Virus record (IMG/VR): IMGVR_UViG_3300026184_000242
Coordinates: 1 to 64,000 of that record
Length of the DNA: 64,000 nucleotides
Source: a virus
Direction: 5' to 3' (one strand)
Part shown: positions 16,200-24,454 of the stretch, in pieces
Position numbering within the stretch: the stretch's first letter is position 1
Layout of the letters: every line of letters begins with the position of its first letter
Program-made: the position numbers and the translations under genes
The notes under the pieces: generated by a model
What the model was told of the DNA's origin: nothing
Database searches by the model: none
What the model saw: the letters and a program-made list of their open reading frames with translations, nothing else

Positions 16200-18314
16200 T
16201 TACCCCTGCTGGTGCTCGGGCCCGCCAGCCGGCGAACCATCTGGGTTGGTTTTCTGCGGCGCGGCCTGGCTCGGCCCCTGCTGACCCGGTGCCTCCTGGC
16301 CCGTGCCCTGGCCGGGCGGGACCTGCTGGCCCTGGGCCATGGCCATGCGCCGTTGAATGGCCTCCTCGCGGCGGATCTCGTCGGGATCGGGGACTACTTC
16401 GTCCACGTCCACGTTGAGGTGTTTGGCGGCCTCGCGCAGGAGGGCGGCGCGTCCGGCGCGTCCGATGATGCTCATGTCGAACTCGTTGGTGGTCGCCTTG
16501 AGGAACTCGTTGCGCCGCGTGTTCTCCTGCTCGCGGGCCACCAGGGACTGGCTGCCCTGCGCCTGGACGGACAGGTCGCCCTTAATGGACTCGTCGTCCA
16601 GGTACAGCATGTTGTGCAGATACTGGCGGAACACCGTGGTTTCCACCAGGCCCACGTCGATATGGGCGATCACCCGGCGGATGCCCTTGGACGTCTGCTG
16701 GAGGAGCATATGGAGCCCGGAGGCCGTGTCGGCGGCTCCGCCCATGTCGGACTGGCCGTAGGCGTAGGCCGGGATCCCCGTGTAGTCGTCGGCCAGGCGG
16801 GCGTAGTAGTCGTAGATCGACATAAGCTCCTTGGCCAGGGAGTTGGGCTGGAAGAACTCCACCGGGGGGCGGTGGCTGCTGGCCACGGCGCTGTCGCCCT
16901 CGAACTGCCAGACCTTCCATGGATACAGTGCTGTCACCTGCTCGCCGGCCGGGATCCGGTTAATGTCGTTGATCGCAACCTGGGGCCCGGACGCTATGCC
17001 CATGTTGTTGGCAAGGGCGCGGGCGGCGGCGTTGCACATGGCCTGGGTGTCGCGCATCAGCTCCGAGACGCCCTTCCCCCAGAAGGCCCCGGGGATCACC
17101 TCGTAGCTGGCCTTGGACAGGGGCCGGGCCGGAACCGGGTCGTCCGCCACCACCGCCTTGATCACCCAGGAGCCGATCAGCCAGGCCTCCACCTCGTACT
17201 GCCGGGAGGGGTTTTCCACCTTCAAGCCCCACTCGGCCAGGTCCTGTCCGGAGGCGGGGCCGAAATACTGGAGCGCCTCGATCTTGTCCGAGTTCTGGTA
17301 GTAGAAGCCCTGGTCCCGCTCCTCGATCTCGCGGCGCTGCTGGTCGATGGCCACGTATTCGTGGTAGCCCTTGTTGTTGTACTCCTCCAGCACCGCGCGG
17401 ATGGCCTCGTCGTCGTATCCCTCCACCCCGATCATGGCCTCCAGGTCATGGCGGGACAGCCGGTGGCGGCGGAACAGGTAGGAGTCGTCCACGTCCACGG
17501 CGTCGGGGGCCGGGTAGATGTCGAAGGGGGAGACGCGCTCATACTCCAGGGTGTGCTCCTCCTCGACCTTCGGCTGGTAACCACCAGGGCCCTGCTCCCA
17601 GCGGAGCTTGCGCTTGCGGCGCACGATAGGCCCGGCGACAAAGCCGGCCTTCGAGGTCACCACGTCCGAAATGGCTTCGTCCATGGCCGCCCGCCACTTC
17701 CCCTCCAGGAACTGGTCCGCGATGGTGTGCTCCATGCGCTGGGCAATCTCCTGGGCCTGGTCCTTGACCTCCTTCTCGATCTCCTGACGGACCTCCTGGG
17801 CTCGTTCGTGGATCTGCTGGGGGGTCATAGGGGCCCCCATCATTTCCTCTTGCTGGGCGGCCTCCATGCCCACCTGATGGCCGATCCGCTGCTCCATGTC
17901 CGGGGGCAGCTCCGGCTCCGGGGACGGCTTCAAGGACCACGGGTTGGCGTCGGCCGGCAGCATGACGTCCCGGATCCAGGCCTCGGCGGCCCGGCACTTC
18001 ACCGACGTCAGCATCATGTAGATTTCCGAGCCGCCCTGCTTCCGGATCTCCGCCAGCTTGTCCGGGTCGTACTCCCCGTTGCGCTGGCGGTAGTCCCGGA
18101 GCATTTCCTGCTCGATCTCGCGCTTGGCGTTCTTGGCCGTCTCCCACTTGCGCCGCATTTCCCCAGCCAGGGCCAGGATATGGGGCTGGGACTGGCGCTG
18201 CTCGGCCAGCTCGCGCTCGGAGCGCCGGGCCTCCAGCTCGTCGTTGGGGACCAAGCGCATATAGCTGATGGAGGCACCGCCGGTCTGGTTGTTCTGGGGC
18301 GTCATTGCGGTCAT
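16200..18314 (-). CDS. Portal protein
   Basis: The 704-residue protein has the length and make-up of a podovirus portal. It has a helical Glu/Gln-rich N-terminal third, SEIYMMLTSVKCRAAEAWIRDVM (about 95-118), a central wing/stem region with AFWGKGVSELMRDTQAMCNA, and a Gln/Pro/Gly-rich C-terminal tail of about 80 residues. It lies upstream of scaffold and capsid genes and downstream of the large terminase, as usual. It would form the dodecameric ring for DNA packaging and tail attachment. Confidence 0.88.
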   Translation of the reverse strand: MTAMTPQNNQTGGASISYMRLVPNDELEARRSERELAEQRQSQPHILALAGEMRRKWETAKNAKREIEQEMLRDYRQRNGEYDPDKLAEIRKQGGSEIYMMLTSVKCRAAEAWIRDVMLPADANPWSLKPSPEPELPPDMEQRIGHQVGMEAAQQEEMMGAPMTPQQIHERAQEVRQEIEKEVKDQAQEIAQRMEHTIADQFLEGKWRAAMDEAISDVVTSKAGFVAGPIVRRKRKLRWEQGPGGYQPKVEEEHTLEYERVSPFDIYPAPDAVDVDDSYLFRRHRLSRHDLEAMIGVEGYDDEAIRAVLEEYNNKGYHEYVAIDQQRREIEERDQGFYYQNSDKIEALQYFGPASGQDLAEWGLKVENPSRQYEVEAWLIGSWVIKAVVADDPVPARPLSKASYEVIPGAFWGKGVSELMRDTQAMCNAAARALANNMGIASGPQVAINDINRIPAGEQVTALYPWKVWQFEGDSAVASSHRPPVEFFQPNSLAKELMSIYDYYARLADDYTGIPAYAYGQSDMGGAADTASGLHMLLQQTSKGIRRVIAHIDVGLVETTVFRQYLHNMLYLDDESIKGDLSVQAQGSQSLVAREQENTRRNEFLKATTNEFDMSIIGRAGRAALLREAAKHLNVDVDEVVPDPDEIRREEAIQRRMAMAQGQQVPPGQGTGQEAPGQQGPSQAAPQKTNPDGSPAGGPEHQQG

Positions 18315-18324
18315 GGCGAATCCC

Positions 18325-18642
18325 TTACTGCGTTAGGCGGTGCAGGGCCTTGGAAATAGAGTCGTGGCGGTGATCTTCGAGCCGGTCCCGGACGTCCACC
18401 AGGAGGTTCTCCAGGTAGGGCCGGCCCTTGCGGATCAGGGTGGGGACGTCCAGCTCCACCTCCACCAGCTTGTCGTCCCACGACACCAGCCGGTATTTGA
18501 TCCGGCCCTCGCGGGTGTTCTTGCCCACCAGGACCTCGATCCCCTTGGCGTTCTCGCGGGGCAGCTTGCCGGTGGCGGCGAAAACCGACAGGGCATCCAC
18601 CATCTGCCGGTTCAGCTCGGAGACGTCGATCTCGGTTTTCAA
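18325..18642 (-). CDS. Small protein, unknown; TTG start
   Basis: The coding-looking part starts at a TTG (18642) that overlaps the stop of the upstream gene as TTGA and has GGGGGAG just before it; longer upstream frames are shadows. The 105-residue product is acidic and helical with a central KYRLVSWDDKLVEVELDVPT stretch. It lies between the portal and other small late genes. Function unknown. Confidence 0.6.
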   Translation of the reverse strand: MKTEIDVSELNRQMVDALSVFAATGKLPRENAKGIEVLVGKNTREGRIKYRLVSWDDKLVEVELDVPTLIRKGRPYLENLLVDVRDRLEDHRHDSISKALHRLTQ

Positions 18643-18860
18643 TGCAGCTCCCCCAAGTCCTCGTCGTCCTCCTCCCCCAGGAACTCGAAAAGCTCCCCCA
18701 TGCAGATCCGGAGGCCATCCTGGGTAATGTCGGAGTACAGCACGGTGGACACCCCCAGGCCATCCACCTCCAGGCGCACCTCCCATCCTTCCTCGAACGG
18801 GATCACCTGGGGCTGCGGGAACTCCCGGGCAAAGGTCTGACGGATCTCGTCGGTGGTCAC
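18639..18860 (-). CDS. Small acidic protein, unknown
   Basis: The 73-residue acidic protein ends in EDDEDLGELH. It overlaps both neighbours by four bases, as is usual in this operon. No family was recognised. Confidence 0.6.
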   Translation of the reverse strand: MTTDEIRQTFAREFPQPQVIPFEEGWEVRLEVDGLGVSTVLYSDITQDGLRICMGELFEFLGEEDDEDLGELH

Positions 18861-19048
18861 TTTTTCTTTCCCTCGTTCGCCATGGCCTTGCGGGCGTGTT
18901 GGGCCCCCTTGGACGTCAGCTCCAGGTGCTTACCGTTCTGCTTCATCCAGCCCCGGTCCTTGGCGATGGCGATGGCCTCGGACTTGGACATGCGCTTGCC
19001 GCCGCTGCGGATGGCGCGGAGCAGGGCTTCCTCCCCCTTGTCGCTCAT
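18857..19048 (-). CDS. Small basic helical protein, unknown
   Basis: The ATG at 19048 has CAGGAGCTGACC before it; the longer frame upstream is a shadow of the zinc-ribbon gene. The 63-residue product is basic with a helix-turn-helix-like middle (KSEAIAIAKDRGWMKQNGKH) and a Lys tail. It might bind DNA near the terminase, which is speculative. Confidence 0.55.
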   Translation of the reverse strand: MSDKGEEALLRAIRSGGKRMSKSEAIAIAKDRGWMKQNGKHLELTSKGAQHARKAMANEGKKK

Positions 19049-19050
19049 GG

Positions 19051-19218
19051 TCAGCTCCTGTAGGTGCGGGGCGGGATCACCCGCGCCGGCTTCTTGCAGT
19101 AAGGGCAGGCCAGATACCGGTCGGTCTTGCGCACTACCCAGGTCGCCCTCCACTGACAGTGGGGGCAGACCAGGGCCCGGACCGTCCATTGGTTTGACGA
19201 CGGGGCCGTTTCTGGCAT
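19051..19218 (-). CDS. Zinc-ribbon protein (55 aa)
   Basis: The 55-residue product carries two CxxC pairs, CPHC (18-21) and CPYC (38-41), 17 residues apart, the signature of a small zinc ribbon. It starts one base after the stop of the previous gene (TGAC-ATG). It may act as a DNA- or protein-binding accessory of packaging. Confidence 0.65.
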   Translation of the reverse strand: MPETAPSSNQWTVRALVCPHCQWRATWVVRKTDRYLACPYCKKPARVIPPRTYRS

Positions 19219-19219
19219 G

Positions 19220-19435
19220 TCACTGTTCCCTGGCGAACCCGGCCTGCATGAGTTCCACCACGCTCTGGAAGTCCTCGGTGGTCATGGAGGGCAGCTCCTC
19301 CGGATCGACCCACCACTTGGCCACCTTGGTGGACCCGGTCGGATGCACCAGGAAGCGGACCCGGCCCTGCTGGAACCAAAACCAGGATTGCCCGAAGGTT
19401 GTGCGCAGAATCTCGTTGGCTTGTTGGGCGTCCAT
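19220..19435 (-). CDS. Small protein, unknown
   Basis: The chosen ATG (19435) overlaps the terminase stop as TAATG and has AAAGGA eight bases upstream. The 71-residue product is aromatic-rich (FGQSWFWFQQGRVRFLVHP). Function unknown. Confidence 0.6.
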   Translation of the reverse strand: MDAQQANEILRTTFGQSWFWFQQGRVRFLVHPTGSTKVAKWWVDPEELPSMTTEDFQSVVELMQAGFAREQ

Positions 19436-21735
19436 TACGTCCATCCTTTGGCTGAGGGCACCACGATCTGGCGCGGTGCTCGATGTTTTGGCCCGAAGGT
19501 ATGCGCCGAGGCCAGTACCTGGAATGCGTCCGCGCCGTGGGAGGCCCAATCATGGCGCGGCTGGTTTTTCCAGGTCCCGCGCTTGTCGTCCCACTCCTTG
19601 CGGTACGCGGCCAGCACCCCCAGCCCCTCCTGGCAATGTTCCTCGTCAAAATAGCAATACCCCAGGAAGTTGCGGGCGGCCTGGATGGCGTCCTCCTTGC
19701 GGTCGGGCCGGTTGGCGATCTCGAAGTGGATGCCAAGCTGCGCCGCTGTCTCCCAGCGGCTTTTCCCCGTCCCCATTTCCCGGACGGCGATGTCATGCGG
19801 CGCGGTATGGGTACCGTAGCGCCAGCCCCGCTCCCGCGCCTTCTGGTGGAGCATGTCGATGTAGTAGGGGATACCCTCTCCGGAGTCCTCGAAGTAGTCC
19901 ACCACCCACACCTCGCGCCCCACCGTCTGCGTAAACCAGATCGCGGTGGAGTCCCCCACCCCCAGGTCCCACCACGTATCCACGGATACCGCCTTCTCCG
20001 GCGTGATCCGCGTCACCCGCCCCTCCTGACGGGCCTCCGAAAGCTGGCGGGCGAAGTACGCGCCGTACAGGGTCGCCTGGAACGCCTCCTCCGGCGTGGA
20101 CGGATGCTCCTTGAGCATATCTTTGCCCTGCTGCTTCTCCTTGAGCACGTACCAGGCCTTTTGCCGAGCATCCAGCTCGATCCCGTACTCCTTGGCCAGC
20201 CGGTCGAAGTAATCCTGCAACCGCTGGCCGATCACCACCCGGTTCGCCTCCTCCGCCGTCAACCGGTACGAAGGCTCCTTCCACCAGGGGTAGAAGTGGA
20301 ACTCCATATCCAGCCGGGTCAGCGGCCGGTCCTGCTCCTGACGCTCCTGGGCCGCCATGGCCATGTCATAGAACACGCCCTCCTGGCCCTCCGCCGTGGA
20401 CTCCACCCACACCATCCCGGACTGGGGCACCGCCTCCAACGACCCGCTTTTGATCTCCTGGGCCTTGTCCGGATGCTTGGCCGCCAGCCTCCCATACTCC
20501 GATATATGCAGGAGCTGGACCGTCCCCGACCGGGCGGAAGTTGTCACGCGGATCGAAGATCCGTTCTCGAAAACCAGCTCGGCGGATTGCTCCGTCTCCG
20601 TCACCCGCGCCTGCTGGAGCGCCTCCGGCAGGTTGTCATACGGGAACTTCACCTTCTCCCGGAAGATCCGGCCGGCATCCTCCAGGGTATGGGCGATGAT
20701 CGCCGCCGACACGTGGTTGTTGAACAAGCACGTATCCAGGATGAACAGGTCGATGAAGGTGGTGTTGTGGGAGACGAACCCTTCCGCGATGTACGTGCCC
20801 ACGTCCGTCTGGAGGTCAATGAGCGTCTGTTCCCCCAGCTCCTCGATGGATTCGATCCGACTCCAGCCTATCCTGCCATTGCGCTTCCCGGGCAGCTCGC
20901 GGCCCTCCCAGAAACGGTCGCCAAGGAAGCGGCTGGGGCGGGTCTGCCCGACCAGGCGGAACAGCTCGTCCATCCGGCCCATGGCCAGCTTGGGCACCGG
21001 GTTGGCCCCGAACCGGCTGGGGCGGTCGTTGTCGTCCTCGATCCGGTAGTGGTAGCCATGGGCGTCCAGGTAATCGACCATCCGATCCCAGACCGCGCCC
21101 TCGCGCTGCGCCACCGTCACTCCGGCCGACGTATTGCCGTTGGCGATGGAGCCTTCCCCGTCGAGCATCCCGCCGAACCAGCCGTCCTCGGCCTCGGGGG
21201 CGTCCCACGGGCGGGTGACCCAGCGCACGTAGGTCCCCGGGGTGAGCTTCTTCTTGTTGTCGGATTCGATGGTCCGCCAGTCCGTGCCGGTCCCGGCCTT
21301 CTTGGAAAGCCAGGGGTGCTTGCCGGTGCAGACCACCGACCGGCCATCGTCGAAGGTAATTCGATACGCCTTTCGGTACACCTCGACCACACCCTGGACG
21401 GTGGCGGTCCGCATTTTGCGGGCCCGCCCGCGCCCGCCAGGCGGGTATTCGTCCACCGACACGATCTGCTGGCCCGGTTCCAGGTCGGCGATCTGGACCC
21501 ATTGCAGCTCGGCCGTCAGGACCCGGGTGCTTGGGTCCAGGCAGAACCCAATCTGCCGCGCCTTCAAGATCAGGTTCCGGTACCACATGGACCGGTACAG
21601 GTCCGCCTGGGCCCAATTCGCCCGGAACGGCACCACGTTCGAGTCCCGGTCCACCACCTTGTATAGCCGGTTAAGCCGCGCCCACTGATTGCGTAGAAGC
21701 TGCCGCGACAGCTCCCGCTCCTTCGCCTCGGCCAT
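19435..21735 (-). CDS. terL: Terminase large subunit with in-frame intein
   Basis: The start chosen is the ATG at 21735 behind GGAGGTGTT; 42 upstream codons are low-complexity shadow. The 766-residue precursor is a packaging ATPase and nuclease split by an intein at residues 65-324. Joining the flanks gives LKARQIGF-TTFIDL, a variant Walker A loop. After the intein come a Walker B region LLHISEYG (408-415), motif III ESTAEG (445-450), and an RNase H-type nuclease with WWDLGVGDS (588-596, Asp590). The spliced enzyme would be 506 residues, normal for the family. It heads the late operon. Confidence 0.93.
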   Translation of the reverse strand: MAEAKERELSRQLLRNQWARLNRLYKVVDRDSNVVPFRANWAQADLYRSMWYRNLILKARQIGFCLDPSTRVLTAELQWVQIADLEPGQQIVSVDEYPPGGRGRARKMRTATVQGVVEVYRKAYRITFDDGRSVVCTGKHPWLSKKAGTGTDWRTIESDNKKKLTPGTYVRWVTRPWDAPEAEDGWFGGMLDGEGSIANGNTSAGVTVAQREGAVWDRMVDYLDAHGYHYRIEDDNDRPSRFGANPVPKLAMGRMDELFRLVGQTRPSRFLGDRFWEGRELPGKRNGRIGWSRIESIEELGEQTLIDLQTDVGTYIAEGFVSHNTTFIDLFILDTCLFNNHVSAAIIAHTLEDAGRIFREKVKFPYDNLPEALQQARVTETEQSAELVFENGSSIRVTTSARSGTVQLLHISEYGRLAAKHPDKAQEIKSGSLEAVPQSGMVWVESTAEGQEGVFYDMAMAAQERQEQDRPLTRLDMEFHFYPWWKEPSYRLTAEEANRVVIGQRLQDYFDRLAKEYGIELDARQKAWYVLKEKQQGKDMLKEHPSTPEEAFQATLYGAYFARQLSEARQEGRVTRITPEKAVSVDTWWDLGVGDSTAIWFTQTVGREVWVVDYFEDSGEGIPYYIDMLHQKARERGWRYGTHTAPHDIAVREMGTGKSRWETAAQLGIHFEIANRPDRKEDAIQAARNFLGYCYFDEEHCQEGLGVLAAYRKEWDDKRGTWKNQPRHDWASHGADAFQVLASAHTFGPKHRAPRQIVVPSAKGWT
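20764..21543 (-). other. Intein with LAGLIDADG-type domain inside terminase
   Basis: The 260-residue insert starts with Cys65 (CLDPSTRVLT, block A) and has a block B TGKHPWL (137-143). A homing-endonuclease motif GGMLDGEGSI (188-197) follows, then block F DLQTDVGTYIAEGF and a terminal His-Asn (323-324) before Thr325. All splicing residues (Cys1, TxxH, HN, +1 Thr) are present, so it should splice. Only one clear LAGLIDADG-like motif is seen, so a homing enzyme would probably act as a dimer or be decayed. The insertion is exactly at the nucleotide-binding loop, a site where inteins favour conserved, essential sequence. Confidence 0.92.
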
Positions 21736-21783
21736 AACACCTCCACCACCAGGTGGGTCCTCCTGGACCCCCCGGCACGAGCT

Positions 21784-22037
21784 GGGGCCCCATGAGCTTG
21801 TCGTGGGGCCCCATAGAACCTTGCAACCCCCATGGGATACTGCCCCCCGAGGCCATCGCACTAGAGGACTGAATCAATGGGACTTTTAACTTTGCTACTT
21901 CTGTGCAGCGGGGCCCCTATTTTTGGGTCCTACTGGGAGTCCCGGGCTTTATGGGGCCCCTTGGGATTTTGGCGATTGTTCGGGGGGAGAACCTGACTGG
22001 AGCGGTCCACCCCCCCGGCCCCCGGGGGTGGGGCCCC
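21784..22037. repeat. Five copies of GGGGCCCC next to terL
   Basis: The octamer GGGGCCCC occurs at 21784, 21805, 21910, 21953 and 22030, several times as TGGGGCCCC. They cluster just upstream of the large terminase gene in a stretch without a gene. They could be packaging or regulator sites, or may simply reflect low-complexity GC sequence. Confidence 0.5.
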
Positions 22038-22497
22038 TCTGAGGGGGTGCCCCCTGGGGGGTCGCCTGCGCGGGCGCGCGGACGGCCAGGACGCCCACGC
22101 GGACGCCGCTACGCAAGGTTTTCCCCTTGAGAATCAAGGAGATACCCCGCGAACCCCAACATTGCGCGTAACGTCCATTATGTTAAAAGCAGCCGGGAAC
22201 GCGCATAACTCCGGGCCTTGTCCCTGGCGCATTGTGCGCCCTGTCACGCCCTTCATCCGCCACGCCAGGGCAGGGACACCAGGACCGAGCCAAGCTCCAC
22301 GCACAGGGCCACCTGGGCCGCGAGAACCCCATCCTCGTACGGGACTTCCCCTAGTCCAGTAGGGACTAGCACCACTACCACCCAAGAATCAACCGGATAT
22401 ACGCGCCGTCTCCGACCGTGCGACAAAGTCCCTGACGGTGGCTGCCAAGCGGTACGGCGACCACCAGGGCACCCCAGCCCCTCGCAGCTCCCCGCAT

Positions 22498-22676
22498 GAG
22501 CGCGATTGCGAGCGCGATTGCGAGCGATTGCGAGCGATTGCGAGCGTGAGCGAGCGCAGCTCCCCGCGTGAGTGCGTGAGCGTGAGCGAGTGCGGCTGCC
22601 CGCGTAAGCGCATGAGCGCGATTGCGAGCGCGAGCGTGAGCGCGATTGCAAGTGCGCGTGAGCGAGCCTGCGAGCG
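22498..22676. repeat. Iteron-like low-complexity array
   Basis: About 180 bases consist mainly of alternating hexamers GCGATT, GCGAGC, GCGTGA and GAGCGA. A larger unit beginning CGCAGCTCCCCGC is repeated at about 22481 and 22555, and in altered form at 22592. The only gene-like reading is a Ser/Arg-rich shadow. Such arrays in a divergent region are typical of replication or packaging signals. Confidence 0.65.
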
Positions 22677-22885
22677 CATGGGGGGGGGTGCCGCCCTTCT
22701 CGGGTTGCATGACGGCCGGGCCAGTCTTTGGCGGGTGCCTTGGTCGAGACTACACCCCGGGGTTCGGGCTGCTCATTCACAACCTGTTACGAGTCGCCCC
22801 CTATCCTCGACGAACGGCTAACAGCGGGGGAGGTGGGGGCGAGGCTGCCGCCGGGCTCCACCAGGACGGAGAGGCTGGCGAGCGC

Positions 22886-22929
22886 GTTTATCGTCTTGCC
22901 CCCTCGCGCAGGGGGCAGGCGCGATAAAC
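22886..22929. other. Large nested inverted repeat before first early gene
   Basis: An outer 8-bp repeat (GTTTATCG / CGATAAAC) encloses an inner 7-bp repeat (TGCCCCC / GGGGGCA). The structure ends 27 bases before the first early start codon and overlaps the shared GATAAACACGCC element, so it may be an operator or leader hairpin. Confidence 0.6.
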
Positions 22930-22939
22930 ACGCCAACCA
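22923..22939 (+). promoter_or_regulatory. Shared early leader element, copy 1
   Basis: GATAAACACGCCAACCA here matches 16 of 17 bases of GATAATCACGCCAACCA at 25803-25819. Both lie about 20 bases upstream of a start codon at the head of a gene run. GATAAA/GATAAT could serve as a -10 box, although no good -35 box is at the right distance. Confidence 0.5.
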
Positions 22940-22956
22940 CAGTAGGAGGAAGCGCC

Positions 22957-23220
22957 ATGCCTAGCCCGTACCAATCTGTTGAGGTTGTCCCTTACCACGT
23001 CTGGGTCCACCAGCCTACGGGGAGACAGGCGAGCATCCACGGGGCCGCCCCCTGGACCAGCGAGACCGACAAGAAGAACTGGACACGCAAGCGCCGGGGG
23101 TGGACGTGGCGATCCTGGATGATGTCGGGGAGGACTTCGGGGTCCTGTACGGGGACCGGGCCGAGCGGGCTATCGAGAAGGCCACGAGCAGCGCAAAGGG
23201 CCCAACTGGTGGGCCCTTGA
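22957..23220 (+). CDS. Small early protein, probably frameshifted
   Basis: The start has an excellent site (GTAGGAGGAAGCGCC). The first 48 residues (YHVWVHQPTGRQASIHGAAPW...) look like a genuine conserved phage protein. After about base 23100 the frame turns into Ser/Arg/Gly-rich shadow, while the -1 frame continues as VDVAILDDVGEDFGVLYGDR... and ends in a TGA that overlaps the next start (ATGA at 23255). A G5 run at the switch point could be a slippery site or a sequencing error. The intended product would be about 100 residues. Confidence 0.5.
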   Translation: MPSPYQSVEVVPYHVWVHQPTGRQASIHGAAPWTSETDKKNWTRKRRGWTWRSWMMSGRTSGSCTGTGPSGLSRRPRAAQRAQLVGP

Positions 23221-23254
23221 CGGTGCCCACCAACAGCAACCACAGGAGTGGGAA

Positions 23255-24031
23255 ATGAGTGAGTACCCCAAAACCGCAAGGGAAATCTGGCATGCCCTGC
23301 GCCGGGCGAGCACAAAGCGGTACGTGATCTATGCACCAACGGGTGAGCCTACCCGAACCGAGTATCGCCGCGTAACGAACGGCGCCTACGTGCCGTATAT
23401 CCGGGTCAAGCGGGGCAAGGCGGGCCTGCGCGATTTCCTGGCTCACCAGCTCCTGGAGCGCAACCGCTGGCTGGACTGGCCCCGGCCACAATCGCTAGAG
23501 GCCCGCCTTAATGCTTATCTGGTGACAAAGGGCCTCCGGATCATCAACCAGCGCGGGCTATCCACCCCGGCGGGCTGGGGCCCTGCCCGGGTCCAAGTCC
23601 GGGACCACCAGCCCGGGCTAACGCTAATCGCGGGGGAGTACGAGTACAAGTACTCTCGCCGGGCGGGCTCCTGGCGGGTCGGTGGAGCCTACCTGTTCGG
23701 CACGGATGATGCCGGGGAGTGGGCAATCCGGGTTCCCCGCGACACAAAAACGATCCGGTCGGCCCTGGCGTGGGCCACCCCGGCAAAGGTTCTTGAGGCG
23801 GAGCGGGAAGGCCGCGACGTCCGACGCCAGGGCGACGTCTTTTTCGTACCGCTCAAGCGGGGCGGGTCCAATTTCCAGGCCTTGACCGCACAACGGCACG
23901 AGGTCCGCCAGCGGCGCGACGGGGGCTATACCGTGGTCCACCCCGAGCACCGGCCCCTCCGCCTGCCTCGCGGAGCGTGGCGGGCATATATGATGCGCCA
24001 GGATGCCGCCCACGGGGGCGGCGGAGACTAA
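23255..24031 (+). CDS. Early protein, unknown (258 aa)
   Basis: The basic, Arg-rich product starts MSEYPKTAREIWHALRRAST. It has no membrane segment and no recognised motif; alternating Arg/Tyr-rich strands (YEYKYSRRAGSWRVGGAYLF) suggest a beta-rich, possibly nucleic-acid-binding fold. The start overlaps the end of the -1 frame of the preceding gene. Function unknown. Confidence 0.65.
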   Translation: MSEYPKTAREIWHALRRASTKRYVIYAPTGEPTRTEYRRVTNGAYVPYIRVKRGKAGLRDFLAHQLLERNRWLDWPRPQSLEARLNAYLVTKGLRIINQRGLSTPAGWGPARVQVRDHQPGLTLIAGEYEYKYSRRAGSWRVGGAYLFGTDDAGEWAIRVPRDTKTIRSALAWATPAKVLEAEREGRDVRRQGDVFFVPLKRGGSNFQALTAQRHEVRQRRDGGYTVVHPEHRPLRLPRGAWRAYMMRQDAAHGGGGD

Positions 24032-24121
24032 CACCAACCGGGTCCGGGTTGCCTACCGCCGCCTGTGGGGCATTACCAAATCACCAGCCTAGTTCCCATT
24101 TCCGAGCTATAGGAGAACGCC

Positions 24122-24370
24122 GTGAAGGACGCCAACAACCGAAACACCCCCGGCGAGCAGGCTTACCGCGCCGCCTACGCGCAGGACCTGCATGCGCTAT
24201 GCACTATGGACCGCCAGGAACTGAACGCCGGGCTCCGTATCGCCAAGCAGCGGCAGCGGGATCCGAGCGCGGCAACGCGGCGACAGGGGGCCGGAGCTGC
24301 CCGCACCTTGGCCCACCTGCTATCCCTGCAATCACGCCAGCCGGTCCAGGACCTGTTAGACCTTGACTAA
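24122..24370 (+). CDS. Small early protein, unknown; GTG start
   Basis: The GTG start has AGGAGAACGCC before it. The 82-residue product is helical and rich in Ala, Gln and Arg. A terminator hairpin follows 15 bases after the stop. Function unknown. Confidence 0.6.
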   Translation: MKDANNRNTPGEQAYRAAYAQDLHALCTMDRQELNAGLRIAKQRQRDPSAATRRQGAGAARTLAHLLSLQSRQPVQDLLDLD

Positions 24371-24384
24371 GGGAGTGCCACAGG

Positions 24385-24407
24385 AAGCCCCCTGCATAGG
24401 GGGCTTT
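24385..24407 (+). terminator. Terminator-like hairpin
   Basis: An 8-bp stem (AAGCCCCC / GGGGGCTT) with a 6-base loop is followed by only a short T stretch. It lies between two early genes and probably gives partial termination. Confidence 0.6.
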
Positions 24408-24454
24408 GGCTGGGGCAATCCCGCCCCTTTGGACGCCAATCGGAGGACGCACAA

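Larger units (their letters stand above)
21736..22956. other. 1.2-kb divergent intergenic region, candidate origin or packaging site
   Basis: This stretch between the divergent late and early units has no convincing intact gene. It contains the GGGGCCCC repeats, a small palindrome (CCTTGA-GAA-TCAAGG near 22125), the iterated GCGATT/GCGAGC array (22498-22676), a run of nine G at 22680, and a large inverted repeat just before the first early gene. A weak frame at about 22728-22964 with LTAGEVGARL looks like the remnant of a helix-turn-helix protein but is unsupported. Confidence 0.55.

Noticed and set aside
16212-18359. 715-codon plus-strand frame opposite the portal gene
   Set aside because: Its product is a His/Leu/Gly-rich antisense translation of the portal and has no ribosome site; high GC makes such frames common.
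22498-22676. CRISPR array
   Set aside because: There are no spaced identical repeats with unique spacers; the array is contiguous hexamer iteration.
22728-22964. Small helix-turn-helix gene before the first early gene
   Set aside because: Only a short LTAGEVGARL stretch is gene-like; the frame lacks a good start and overlaps the large inverted repeat.
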